A stretch of 64,000 nucleotides of DNA from Basidiobolus meristosporus CBS 931.73 (Eukaryota; Basidiobolomycota; Basidiobolomycetes; Basidiobolales; Basidiobolaceae). The stretch lies in NCBI GenBank assembly GCA_002104905.1, contig MCFE01000124.1, positions 97,248 through 161,247 of the forward strand. The letters are read 5' to 3'. The notes beneath the pieces were generated by a model that was not told where the DNA came from, did no database searches, and saw only the letters and a list, made by a program, of their open reading frames with translations. The position numbers and the translations under genes were made by a program. This document shows, piece by piece, positions 50,712 through 60,400 of the stretch; the first letter of the stretch is position 1; the number at the start of each line of letters is the position of its first letter.

Positions 50712-50770
50712 GCTGTAAGAGTCTTGGAGATATTAGAAGTGATTGGCAGGACAAGTGGATTATGTGGTTT
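50712..50770 (-). mobile_element. copia LTR fragment
   Basis: Matches the 3' end of the full LTR that follows (TGTAAGAGTCTTGGAGATAT...GTGGTTT) with several substitutions; a remnant lying directly before a complete copy. Confidence 0.6.
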
Positions 50771-50771
50771 T

Positions 50772-51117
50772 TGTTGTAAGAGTCTTGGAGATATTGGAAG
50801 TGATTGGGAGAACAAGTAGATAATGTGGTTTTCACTTAATGATTTATTGAATGTAAAAGTAGTATTTATACTTTTACCTGGTCTTGGCATTAAAAACACG
50901 TAGAATAGGTTAAAGAAGGTCCCAAGAGCATGTGTGCAAAGTTTGGGGCTGTTTGGACAACTTTGAGAATTTTCATGTTCTGGGTACCTGGTATTCTGGT
51001 GAAAATATTCTAAGTGAATCCCAACAAGGAATTTGGTCAGTATTCTCTAGGATTTAAGGGTAATGATCTAAGTGACAAAGTTAGGTGAATATTTAGGTGG
51101 AATTACAAATTTCTACA
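50772..51117 (-). mobile_element. complete copia-family LTR, minus orientation
   Basis: A 346-bp repeat with TG...CA ends, matching the plus-oriented LTR at 52255-52600 over its whole length. It includes a polyadenylation-type AATAAA stretch (CATTCAATAAATCATT on the element strand). It points away from the adjoining pol fragment, so it is not that fragment's own 5' LTR. Confidence 0.8.
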
Positions 51118-51950
51118 ACAAGAAGTACCCAGACTATTACCCTAAGCCAATCCAAGTATATTCAAGATATACTAAAGAAGTACAAAATCAAAGACTGTAA
51201 ACCAGCAACTACCCCAATGGAAACAAACCTAAACTTGGTCAAAACTCAACCAAATCAAGAGAGCTTGGTGCCATCCAAAAGCCCTGACTTTCCATATTAG
51301 TCTATGGTCAGCAGTTGGATGTATATCATGCTTGGAACCTGTCCAGATATCTCATATTCAGTGGGAGTTGTCAGCCAACATAATCAGAACTATGGATCTG
51401 ATCATATTGCAGCAGTTAAGTGGATTTTTAGATACCTAAAAGCAACTGCTGATATCTGCTTAAGATACACTTATAAGGACTCAGAACATGATCTTGTGGG
51501 ATACTCTGATGCTGATTGGGGACAAAATTTGGAAGACAGAAGATCAACCACAGGATGCACCTTTCTGTGCTGTAAAGGAGCAATTTCATGGAATTCAAGA
51601 AAGCAACCAACCGTAGCACTTTCTACCACAGAAGCAGAGTATATGGCAGTCTGTGAAGCTACAAAAGAAGCAATGTGGCTAAGAAAGCTTTTTACAGATT
51701 TTGGCCTATGTTAAGAAAAGCCTATTACCTTATTTCAAGATAATCAAGGATGTATACAACTAGGTAGAAATCCAGCTTTTCATGCTAGAACTAGGCACAT
51801 AGATATTAGACATCACTTCATACATGAAGCTATAGAGAATAACCTAGTTTGCTTAGTTGACTGTCCTTCAGATGAAATGATTGCAGACATATTTACCAAA
51901 CCATTAGCTAGAGACAAGTTAGAATATCTTAGGTCAAGTTAGGACAAGTC
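51118..51950 (+). pseudogene. Ty1/copia pol fragment (end of reverse transcriptase, RNase H)
   Basis: Holds the C-terminal part of copia reverse transcriptase (TITLSQSKYIQDILKKY; GTCPDISYSVGVVSQ) and the RNase H domain (GYSDADW, STTEAEYMA, then QDNQGCIQL, RTRHIDIRHHF and IADIFTKPL). In-frame stops after 51297 and at 51713 break it into three parts. Gag, integrase and the RT palm are missing on the 5' side. A purine-rich tract (GAGGGGGGTAT) and a plus LTR follow directly, as in a normal 3' end. Confidence 0.88.
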
Positions 51951-51978
51951 AGTATGAGCATTTAGCTGAGGGGGGTAT

Positions 51979-52251
51979 TGTAAAGATTTGGATTTTCACC
52001 TAAATCTCTGCCTAACTTAGTCACTTAGATCAATACCTTCAAATCCTAGAGAATACTGACCAAATTCCCTGTTGGGATTTACTTGGAATATTTACCCAGA
52101 ACATGAAAATTAAATAAGTTGTCCAAACAGCCCCAAACCTTGCACACATGTTCTTGGGATCTTCCTTAACCTATTCTATGTGTTTGTTATGGCAAGACCA
52201 TGCATAAGTATAAATACTACTTTGACATTCAATAAATCATTAAGTGAAAAC
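51979..52251 (+). mobile_element. copia 3' LTR, truncated
   Basis: Starts TGTAAAGATTTGG right after the polypurine tract of the pol fragment and matches the first three quarters of the neighbouring full LTR, ending after GTGAAAAC where the next LTR begins. Confidence 0.8.
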
Positions 52252-52254
52252 TGT

Positions 52255-52600
52255 TGTAAAAATTTGCAATTCCACCTAAGTATTCACCTAACTTAGTCAC
52301 TTAGATCATTACCCTTAAATCCTAGAGAATACTGACCAAACTCCTTGTCAGGATTTACTTAGAATATTTTCACCAAAATACCAGGTACCCAGGACACAAA
52401 AATTCTCAAAGTTGTCCAAACAGCCCCATACTTTGCACACATGCTCTTGGGACCTTCTTTAACCTATTCTATGTGTTTTTAATGCCAAGACCTGGTAAAA
52501 GTATAAATACTACTTTTACATTCAATAAATCATTAAGTGAAAACCACATTATCTACTTGTTCTCCCAATCACTTCCAATATCTCCAAGACTCTTACAACA
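52255..52600 (+). mobile_element. copia 5' LTR, complete
   Basis: Starts TGTAAAAATTTGC and ends CTCTTACAACA (TG...CA, 346 bp). It is followed by a GGTTATGAGCCC sequence resembling the half-tRNA-iMet primer site of Drosophila copia, and then by gag. Confidence 0.85.
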
Positions 52601-52604
52601 GGTT

Positions 52605-52997
52605 ATGAGCCCCAAGCTGTCACTCTCTGCAAGGTCTACTACTGCTATTACTGGAGTTTTTCCCTCTGCTGAAAAGTTGGATGGATCTAACTACCGAGTG
52701 TGGAAGGTGAAGATGAAGATGCTGCTACAAGAAAGAGGCCTTTGGGATATTGTCATGGGAGAAGAATGCCCTCCTAAAAACGTGGGAGAGGAAGCCTTAA
52801 AGTACCAGAAGAAAGAACAAAGTGCCTTTAACTGCATTTGCCTTGATGTTAAAGACAAATTGCTAATTCAATGCTCAAGAGCAAAAATGGCAAAGAATGC
52901 CTGGAAGGCATTAGAAGACACCTACCAGTCATGTTCAGCTGCTAAGAAAATGTATCTGAGACAAAAACTCTTTACTACAAAGATGCTGCCAGGAGAA
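52605..52997 (+). pseudogene. copia gag fragment, cut by a LINE tail
   Basis: From the ATG at 52605 a frame of about 131 aa reads LDGSNYRVWKVKMKMLLQERGLW, MAKNAWKALEDTYQ and KKMYLRQKLF, the typical N-terminal gag domain of copia elements (gag/UBN2 type). It breaks off at MLPGEG, where the GGGTTAGGGG end of a LINE begins. No zinc knuckle or pol follows. The start codon lies within the presumed primer-binding site. Confidence 0.85.
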
Positions 52998-53280
52998 GGG
53001 TTAGGGGGGAGACAGTCACCAACAGGTGAAATCTGTATTTCAGCTGAAACAAAGAAGCCAGCGCTACTGTTGTAGCTTTAATACAAGAGTGTGTAGCTGA
53101 GGGGAATTTGTAGGTAAGTTAATAAGAAGTGATGATAGTTCTTCAGTGCTCAAGACACTGTTCAGTGGGAAGGGGGGTAGCAAGAGAGGTAAGAATGACT
53201 TGTGAACAACATTAATGAGGGGAATGTAATAAGGATTGATATTGATCATAAAGGGAGTGTGCTGCTGCAGATATTGCTTA
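52998..53280 (-). mobile_element. LINE 3' fragment, copy 1 of a head-to-tail pair
   Basis: About 283 bp, nearly identical to the first part of the next copy. On the minus strand it holds the end of a reading frame (LSTEELSSLLINLPTNSPQLH) and then the tail AATACAGATTTCACC...CCCCCTAACCC. The 5' side stops abruptly at the CCCTAACCC end of copy 2. Confidence 0.75.
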
Positions 53281-53811
53281 GGGTTAGGGGGAGACAGTCA
53301 CCAACAGGTGAAATCTTTATTTCAGTTGAAACAAAGAAGCCAGCACTACTGTTGTAGCTTTGATACAAGAGTGTGTAGCTGAGGGGAATTTGTAGGTAAG
53401 TTAATAAGAAGTGATGATAGTTCTTCAGTGCTCAAGACACTGTTCAGTGGGAAGGGGGGTAGCAAGAGAGGTAAGAATGCCTTGTGAACAACATTAATGA
53501 GGGGAATGTGATAAGGATTGATATTCATCATACAGGGAGTGTGCTGCTGCAGATATTGCTGCCAAAGGTCTGTCAAGTACTTCAGGTAGGCCAGCTTGGG
53601 TTCTTCAGACTGCAGAATATAGTGAGCAAACTTCTTGACTTCAGGATCTCCAAGTATAGTTCTCCAGCAGGAGCCAGGTGTTGTGTGGTGTGTTCTCTTC
53701 CAGGCCTTAATCAGTGGGTTGTTGCAGTTGTGAAGTCTGAGGTATAATCTGGTTCTAAGGTAGAGAAGTCTGATCTTATAGGGTATAAACCCAAAAGCAC
53801 CAAGAATAGCA
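53281..53811 (-). mobile_element. LINE 3' fragment, copy 2, longer
   Basis: Repeats copy 1 and extends further 5'. On the minus strand the frame begins further upstream (near 53740) and runs through LAYLKYLTDLWQQYLQQ and PYHIPLINVVHKAFLP to the same C-terminus. I do not recognise the domain; it is probably the end of an ORF1- or gag-like protein. Confidence 0.65.
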
Positions 53812-54746
53812 TGTTAGGGGAGAGAAAGTCACCAAGGTAGGTGAAATCTTTATTTGATTTCAGACAAGTCTAACTACAAATAAAGAAGCCAGCTGGGAAT
53901 AGAAGATTCCCAAAGTAAACACTAAGTTGAATATGAATAAATCTAAGCTAAAGTTAAGGCAGTATCCCAGAGTACACTGGAGTTCAGGTTCATGGGGGAG
54001 TGAAGTAGATAAGCTTGAGAGATATAATAATCTTTTAAGAAGTGGGTAACAGCAGGTGAAGGGGAGTTTTTGATAAGTGAAGTGAATCTTGAGAGCAGAG
54101 ATTCTTCTAATGAGAAGGTCTTGTGAACTGGAGAATCAGGAAACTCTTTAAAGGCATGGTCAGTAGGTTCCCAGTAAAACTGGTCAGAGACATTTTGAGA
54201 GAACTCTTTAGCAATACTTTTGTCAAGTACTACCTCCAGAGTGTGATGGTTGATAAATATCATGTTGACAATCTTGGATAAATTGTAACCTTGTTGCTTG
54301 AGATACATCCTATGCTCAGATATAGGAATAAACTCTACATTGGCAAAGTAGCAGACAGCCCAGTCAGTAGCAGGAGGCAAATCAGAAGTGGCAGGAAACT
54401 TTCTTTTAGTTTTGGGAAGAGCAGCAGGATATCTTGAGGAAGCAGGAATACACTTTTTGACAGCTTCAGAGTAGGAAGATTGAGCAGGAGCAGATGATTC
54501 TTGGGGAGTCTTGTTGGCAGGAAGAGTTGACACAGGGACAATAGATTCTTGCAGATCAGAGAAGGCAGAAAAGAGCTTTTGAACTTGTTTCTTGAGTAAA
54601 GCATTTTCAGCTTCAACAAGTGCAAGCCTTTCCTCAAGGAAGGAAATCTGAAGGGAATGGAGTGAAGGCATAAGAAATAAGAAGAACAGGGTAGGTTGGG
54701 GTGGGTAGGTGGGAAAATTAGCAGGGAGAAGAGAAGGAAGGAGCAA
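53812..54746 (-). mobile_element. non-autonomous LINE-like element with ORF1 only
   Basis: Third tail in the series: the 3' end at 53812-53900 shares GTTAGGGG, GTCACC and AAATCTTTATTT with the other tails. Directly 5' of it lies an intact ORF1-like gene but no reverse transcriptase, so ORF2 is deleted or never existed in this subfamily. The 5' border is unclear; the stretch AAAATTAGCAGGGAGAAGAGAAGG occurs twice (54713 and 54813), which suggests a second diverged copy upstream. Confidence 0.6.
53943..54671 (-). CDS. LINE ORF1-like protein
   Basis: 242 aa from the ATG at 54671 (the frame stays open upstream without another ATG). Residues about 5-40 form leucine heptads (FLEERLALVEAENALLKKQV), a probable trimer-forming coiled coil. 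A basic Ser/Pro region follows, and from about 105 an RRM-like segment starting DWAVCYFANVEF. This is the layout of ORF1 nucleic-acid-binding proteins of LINEs. The frame is free of stops. A cellular gene captured beside the tails is less likely. Function in transposition is inferred from layout only. Confidence 0.6.
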   Translation of the reverse strand: MPSLHSLQISFLEERLALVEAENALLKKQVQKLFSAFSDLQESIVPVSTLPANKTPQESSAPAQSSYSEAVKKCIPASSRYPAALPKTKRKFPATSDLPPATDWAVCYFANVEFIPISEHRMYLKQQGYNLSKIVNMIFINHHTLEVVLDKSIAKEFSQNVSDQFYWEPTDHAFKEFPDSPVHKTFSLEESLLSRFTSLIKNSPSPAVTHFLKDYYISQAYLLHSPMNLNSSVLWDTALTLA

Positions 54747-55488
54747 AAATTCCAGAAGTCAGAATTTATAGATGGATGGACAAGGGTAGATGAATGGATT
54801 ATTCCTGGGTTAGGAAAATTAGCAGGGAGAAGAGAAGGGTTAGGGTGTAGGTGTTATAGTAAGGGCTAGAAAAAGGTTAGAAGAGCAGGGGGTCTGGGAG
54901 ATGCAGTCCCCTAGAGAATAAAAAAGCAGGGGGTCTGGGGGATGCAATCCCCCATACTGCTCCCATACTCTTTAAATTCCCATTGGATTACTTTTCTCTC
55001 ATTCTTGGTTCTGGTCTCTTGGGGTTAGAATTCCTCCTCCTAACCCTTATCACCCTGACCATAAATATTTTTACCCTACAATTGGCACATTGTCTGCTCA
55101 TATAGTGGGCATGTCTGGGCCAATATTTGTCTCCCTATACTGCCCATATGCTCTGTATAAGTCTTGATGACTATTTAATTAATAAATTGTTACTTTTAAT
55201 GTATATCTAATAATTAATGGGATTCATCCCAATCTGGCCACAATCCCATATTTTGATAAGCTTTGGGCACCATAAATTGCGCGGCCCTAATATGATAAAA
55301 AAATTCATGGCCAATACAAATTTTCTGTAACCCAATTGCTTTTACCAAATATAAAGTGTATCCCAAAGTTCAATATATATTATGGCTATAATAGAAACTT
55401 TATTTGACACCATTGCAACTACTACTTATGTTCTATGCGCACATGTATCCCGCAGGAATTGTAAAACTTAGCCACATGGTACAAAAGT
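54747..55488. other. repeat-rich spacer without genes
   Basis: Holds a near-duplicate of AGCAGGGGGTCTGGG(A/G)GATGCA (54887 and 54929) and several TTAGGG/CCTAACCC-like words (for example 54838, 55024, 55039). AT-rich beyond 55070. No coding frame recognised. Confidence 0.5.
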
Positions 55489-55859
55489 GCTTTTATTTTT
55501 CATCATGATAGTTTTACATGAGTTCTTAACGCACTTTGAAAGTACACAGTAGCCATACCCCAACAGGTTTTAAGGATGTCCACTAGCTACGTCTACTTGT
55601 GTCTAGCGGGAGCCATCAATCATCAGCCGCGCAATACTGAAATGCTTTTATTTTTCATCATGCTAGTTTTGTATGAATCCCTAATGCACTTTCATAGTGC
55701 GCGGTAACCATACCCCAACAGGTTTTAAGGATACCCACTTGCTACATTTACTTGTGTCTAGCGGGAGTTATCAATCATCAGCCGCGCGGTAATAAGGTGC
55801 TTTTATTTTTCATCATGATAGTTTTACATGAGTCCCTAACGCACTTTTATAGTGCGCGG
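55489..55859. repeat. 155-bp tandem repeat, about 2.4 copies
   Basis: GCTTTTATTTTTCATCATG recurs at 55489, 55644 and 55799, exactly 155 bp apart. The unit also includes CATACCCCAACAGGTTTTAAGGAT and ATCAATCATCAGCCGCGC. The third copy is interrupted after AGTGCGCGG by a gypsy LTR. Confidence 0.85.
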
Positions 55860-56930
55860 TATGGTGGTGTATAAGTCCAAGGGAGAGATACATCCAACAC
55901 TTCTCAAGTGTTTTGTGTGTGGGGTGTTCACTGGGTGCGATAACCTCTGGCAAAAGCTTGCTAGGAATACTTGGGTTCTGTCTCTAATCTAATGTGAAGG
56001 GGAATAAAGCCACAAGCTTGTCAAGGGAAAACTATTGAGCTACAATCCCCAACTTAGTTGGCGTCTTAACAAAAGTATGTGCTGGGTTCAGCGTCCTTTG
56101 AGATGACAATGTACTAAAGCTTCCGAAGTCAAAACAACTGTAAACTCCACCAGCAGGGACTTGATAAGAATGCAGTTTTGGTCAATAGTTACAAAGACAG
56201 AAAAGTATCTTTGCCTGTACAAGAACAAACTTGGGAAAGAATCAAATATAATAAAAGATACCTACTCTGAGTATTCCTCACAAGTGGTGCCTCCAAGGTC
56301 AGTTGGCTGTCAGCACGGTTTCCTGGGAGTGTCCTGTGGTCTAGGGTTGGAAGTTCAGGTAGCAGCAGGTAGCAGTGATCACACTAATCAACAAGTTGGT
56401 ATATTGCTAAAAGGGATGATGATTTATTGTTGAGGGATAGCCTCCCTTATATACTTTTCTCACTGGCTAAGTGATTACTAATCATGGTGTTCCAGAAGGT
56501 TCCGGAGATCAATAGAAATCTTAATGACATCAGAATGACCTAAGAATGTTCTAAGTAGGTGCCGGAAGGTTCTAAGAGGCACAGCACATCCAACCAATCA
56601 GGAATCAGTATTCTGAAACCTGTGTAACATGGGGATACCATATACAGTATGGAAATGGTAGGGATGGTGACACGGGCTGATCATGTGTCACGGATACTGG
56701 CGCGGGTACTTGCCTAATATAGAAGTACTTATAGCTAGTAATCTTACATAAAGTGAGGGGTAACTTATGCAATAAGGTAAGCAGGTGTGATAGTCAACCG
56801 GCTTATGGGATAGTACTGATTGGGTAAGACAAATGGGATAAAACTAAAATAAGTGTAGTAGAGATATAGGGAAGTAGAAAATAAGGGAATGAGCACATCT
56901 GTCAGTGGGTGTCACTGTCACCCCACTACA
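55860..56930 (-). mobile_element. gypsy LTR A, solo or outer, minus orientation
   Basis: About 1071 bp, aligned end to end with LTR B but clearly diverged from it. On the minus strand it starts TGTAGTGGGGTGACAG and ends at ACCACCATA (mutated from ACCACCACA). GCGG flanks it on both sides (55856-55859 and 56931-56934), which may be a target-site duplication. Confidence 0.75.
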
Positions 56931-56934
56931 GCGG

Positions 56935-58012
56935 TGTGGTGGTGTATAAGTCCAAAGGGCAAAATACAGCCAACACTTCTCAAGTGTGAATGTGTGTGGG
57001 GTGTTCACTGGGTGCGATAACCTCTGGCAAAAGCTTGCTAGGAATACTGGGTCTTTTATCTAATCTAAGTGATGGGGGATAAAGCCTCAAGCTTGTCAAG
57101 GGAAAACTATTGAACTACAATCCCCAACTTAGTTGGCGTCTTAACAAAAGTTTATAATGGCTTCGATGTCCTTTGAGATGACAATGTACTAAAGCTTCCA
57201 AAGTCAAAACAACTGTAAACTCCACCAACAGGGACTTGATAAGAATGCAGCTTTGACCAATAGTTACAAAGACTGAAAAGTATCTTTGCCTGTACAAGAA
57301 CAAACTTGGGAAAACAAACAAATATAATAAAATATACCTACTCTGAGTATTCCTCACAAGTAGTGCCTCCAAGGTCAGTTGGCTGTCAGCGCGGTTTCCT
57401 GGGAGTGTCGTCAGATCTGAGTCAGAAAATAGTGGTAATAGGTAGCGGTGATCTCACTAATCAATAAGTCGGAATATTGGAAGAGGGATGATTTATTTTA
57501 AGGGATAGCCTCCCTTATATACTTTTTTGCTGCTCAATTTCTTGCTAGAAAATACTTTCCGGAAGTTTCCAGAAGGTAGTAGACAACCAATCATGTCTTT
57601 GTGTACTAAAAATAGCGCAAATTCTTGGCGGATTGTTCCATGAGACATAGTAGTACCTAGCCAATCAGGTAGTGGTAACATGAAACCTCTGTGTCATGTG
57701 GTTGCCTCTTATGGTAGTGAGATGGGGGATTATGAAACCAAGATGGTCACGTGACATGGGCACTGTTGGGGTACTTGCCTTATAAGGTAACTATCTTATC
57801 TTGGCATCTTGGCAAGGAATAAGAATAGCTTGTGCAATGGGTTAATAGGGACAAATAGCTTGTCAGGTTGCATAGTAATAATCACATAGACAAAAATAGG
57901 AAATATTGCAAATTTGGGATGATAATAATATAGGCGGGGTAATCCTTTTTAGGGAAGTGAATGCATAAGAATGAGCACATCTGCCTGTGGGTGTCACTGT
58001 GACCCCACTACA
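56935..58012 (-). mobile_element. gypsy LTR B, 3' LTR of the minus element
   Basis: 1078 bp with TG...CA ends. The minus strand reads TGTAGTGGGGTCACAGTGAC at its start. It follows a polypurine tract (GAGAGGGGGGTGGA, about 58013-58026), as expected for a 3' LTR. A TATATAAGGGAGGC promoter-like block lies inside near 57515. Confidence 0.9.
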
Positions 58013-58051
58013 TCCACCCCCCTCTCAGCTTTGAACTCAGGTCAAAGCAAA

Positions 58052-60400
58052 CTAAATGTGATGTGCGAAATTCCGGTGCTTGAATAGCTTAAGTTGGTTT
58101 CCTGCCACAGGTGCTCTTAGCAGCGTTCCATCAAGTTCAGACAGGTAGTAGCTTCCATTTCCAATCACCTTAGAGACAATATATGGGCCAGACCACTTAT
58201 TGTCAAATTTGCGACTCCACTGCTTGTCTAAAGTGGAATCATAGAGCAGTACTGGATCTCCTTGCAGTAATGGCTTTGGTCTAAGGCTATGTGACTTGTC
58301 AAATGGTTCCTTGTTCTGAAGTCTTGTCTCTTTGAGTTTAGCAGCTGCTTGGGTAATATCAAGTTCATGGTGATCAAGCTGTTTAATGCGTGTAGTCAGT
58401 AGTTCTTCTGTACTCATTGTAGTTCTCCACTCTAGCACATTCCAGGATGTTGAGTCAAGCTCTATGGGAAGAATGCAATCATGTCCATAAAGCAATTTGA
58501 ATGGAGATAGACCTGTGCTGCGTTTTGTAGTGATTCTATCTGCCCAGAGTGCTAGATGAAGTTGTGTAGGCCACTGTAGTGTCATGTTGTTACAGCTCTT
58601 GACTAGGGAGTTAACCAATGGGCCATGGCCTCTTTCAACCATTCCATTGGCCTGTGGGTGATAAGCGGTGGTGAAAGCAATATGAATCTTGTATTGTGAG
58701 CAGAGTTCCTGGATCAAATTTGAAGTCATTTCTCCTCGGTCAGCAACAAACTGGCTGATGCAGCCAAATCTGCATATTATATCTTCAAGAATAAATCTCC
58801 ATATGGTGTGGCTTTTGTTATTGGATAGGGCTCGAGCTTCTACCCACCCACTCAGATCATCTCTGGCAACAACAAGGTACTTCTTGGTTCCAGCAGTTGG
58901 CATGTGGACCAGGTCAATGCCAACCTTCTGCCATAGACAAGGTGTGTAGGTTGGATGGAGCGGCTCCTCATATCTCTTGGTTGACCTTCTTTGGCAAATG
59001 TCACAAGATTCAACAAAGTGTTGGACATCATGATACATATGCTCCCAGTAGTATCTACTGGAAACAACATTGTAAGTGGCATCTCTGCCTCTATGACCAC
59101 CGGGTCTTCCTTCATGAAGGCTTGACATAATAGTCAGTTGTTCCTGGGGCTCAACTATAACTCTTCTTGGTGTCTGTCCAGGCTTTACTCGTTTGAAGAG
59201 GAGGCCATCTTTTATGTAGAAATGATGGGCCTTCTTCCTGAGCTTTCTGAAATCATGTGGGCTCATTCCTGGTGGCTTCTCTAAGGTTCTCAGATAGTCT
59301 TGAATGGTGTTCCACGTAGAGTTGCTGGGCTTCTTCACGTGTAGTTGTCGGATTTCTGCATCAATTATGTCATCAAAGTCAGGGTCCATATCTTCAGACA
59401 ACTGTGGTCCCTTCCTGGAGAGTGCATCAGCCACAACATTTGTTGTGCCAGGGATATGTCTGACCTCAAAGTCAAACATTTTCAGCCATGCCATCCACCG
59501 ATTTGTGGCATCATCAGGTAGATCAGGCTTGTTGATCATTCCTATAAGTGGCTTAGCATCTGTCTCCAGGATGAAATGTGTCATGTAGAGTTGTGACTTC
59601 AGCTTTCTCAGCATCTTCACAACTCCTAGTAGCTCTCTCTTAATCTGTGAGTATCTTTGTTCTCTAGGAGAGAAGAGGCAGCTCTCATATCTGCAGGCAT
59701 AGCGGTTACCATCTTCATCATCTTGGCCAAGTAGTGCTCCAGCTCCTACAGGGCTTGCATCCACCGTCAAGATAGGTGGGCATTCAGTGTTCTGATAGTC
59801 AAGAGGTCTCAGAACTGGTGGAGATACTAAGGCCTCTTTTAGTAATTGCATGGCTTCTTCTTGCTCTTCTCCCCAGTTAAATGGGGCATTCTTTCTCTGT
59901 AGTCGGTAGATTGGTTCTGCTATCTCAGAAAATCTTGGGATCCAGATCCTAAAGAACCCACAAGCTGCCACAAAGCCACGAGCTTGTGTTAGATTTGTGG
60001 GGGTAGGCCAGTTGCATATCTTTTGTGTCTTGGAGTCTCCGGGTGAACGACCAAAGGTGTTGCATTTTTGTCCAACAATGGATATCTCTGATACACCAAA
60101 GCTGCTTTTCTCACCACTGATGGTGAGTCCAGCTTCTTCAATGGCTCCTAATATGGCATCATTGTCTGAAATATGGTCATAGACAAACTTTCTTACTCCA
60201 GGCATAACTTCAGTTGTGTCCCGGAGTTTTGGTCCTTTGATGCCTATGTCATCAACAAAGACAGCAAGTTTCTCAGGTATAAACCGGTAGAGCACATTTA
60301 CCATGCACTCTGGAACTGAGCCACGAGTTTGTGCCCTTGGTAAGTCTTGTCATTCTTACAGTCCAATGATCTGGAGTGCACATATCTCTGATGTCTCAAG
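58052..60400 (-). pseudogene. Ty3/gypsy pol, 5'-truncated, left copy
   Basis: An open frame of 750 codons (60304-58052) starts in the middle of reverse transcriptase at the catalytic FVDD box. It continues through RNase H (LTVDASPVGAGALLG, IKRELLGV, ETDAKPL), the integrase HHCC zinc finger (HEGRPGGHRG, CDICQRR) and the DDE core (GIDLVHMP, FVADRGEM, YHPQANGMVERGH). Further RT sequence (RDMCTPDHW, RMTRL) runs up to about 60400 in another frame, broken by at least two small indels near 60310-60325. Gag, protease and the first RT half are absent, so it cannot move by itself. The remaining frame is surprisingly intact. Confidence 0.93.

Noticed and set aside
50140-55045. True telomere repeat array
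   Set aside because: Only isolated TTAGGG-like words are present, each at a LINE tail or alone; there is no run of repeats.
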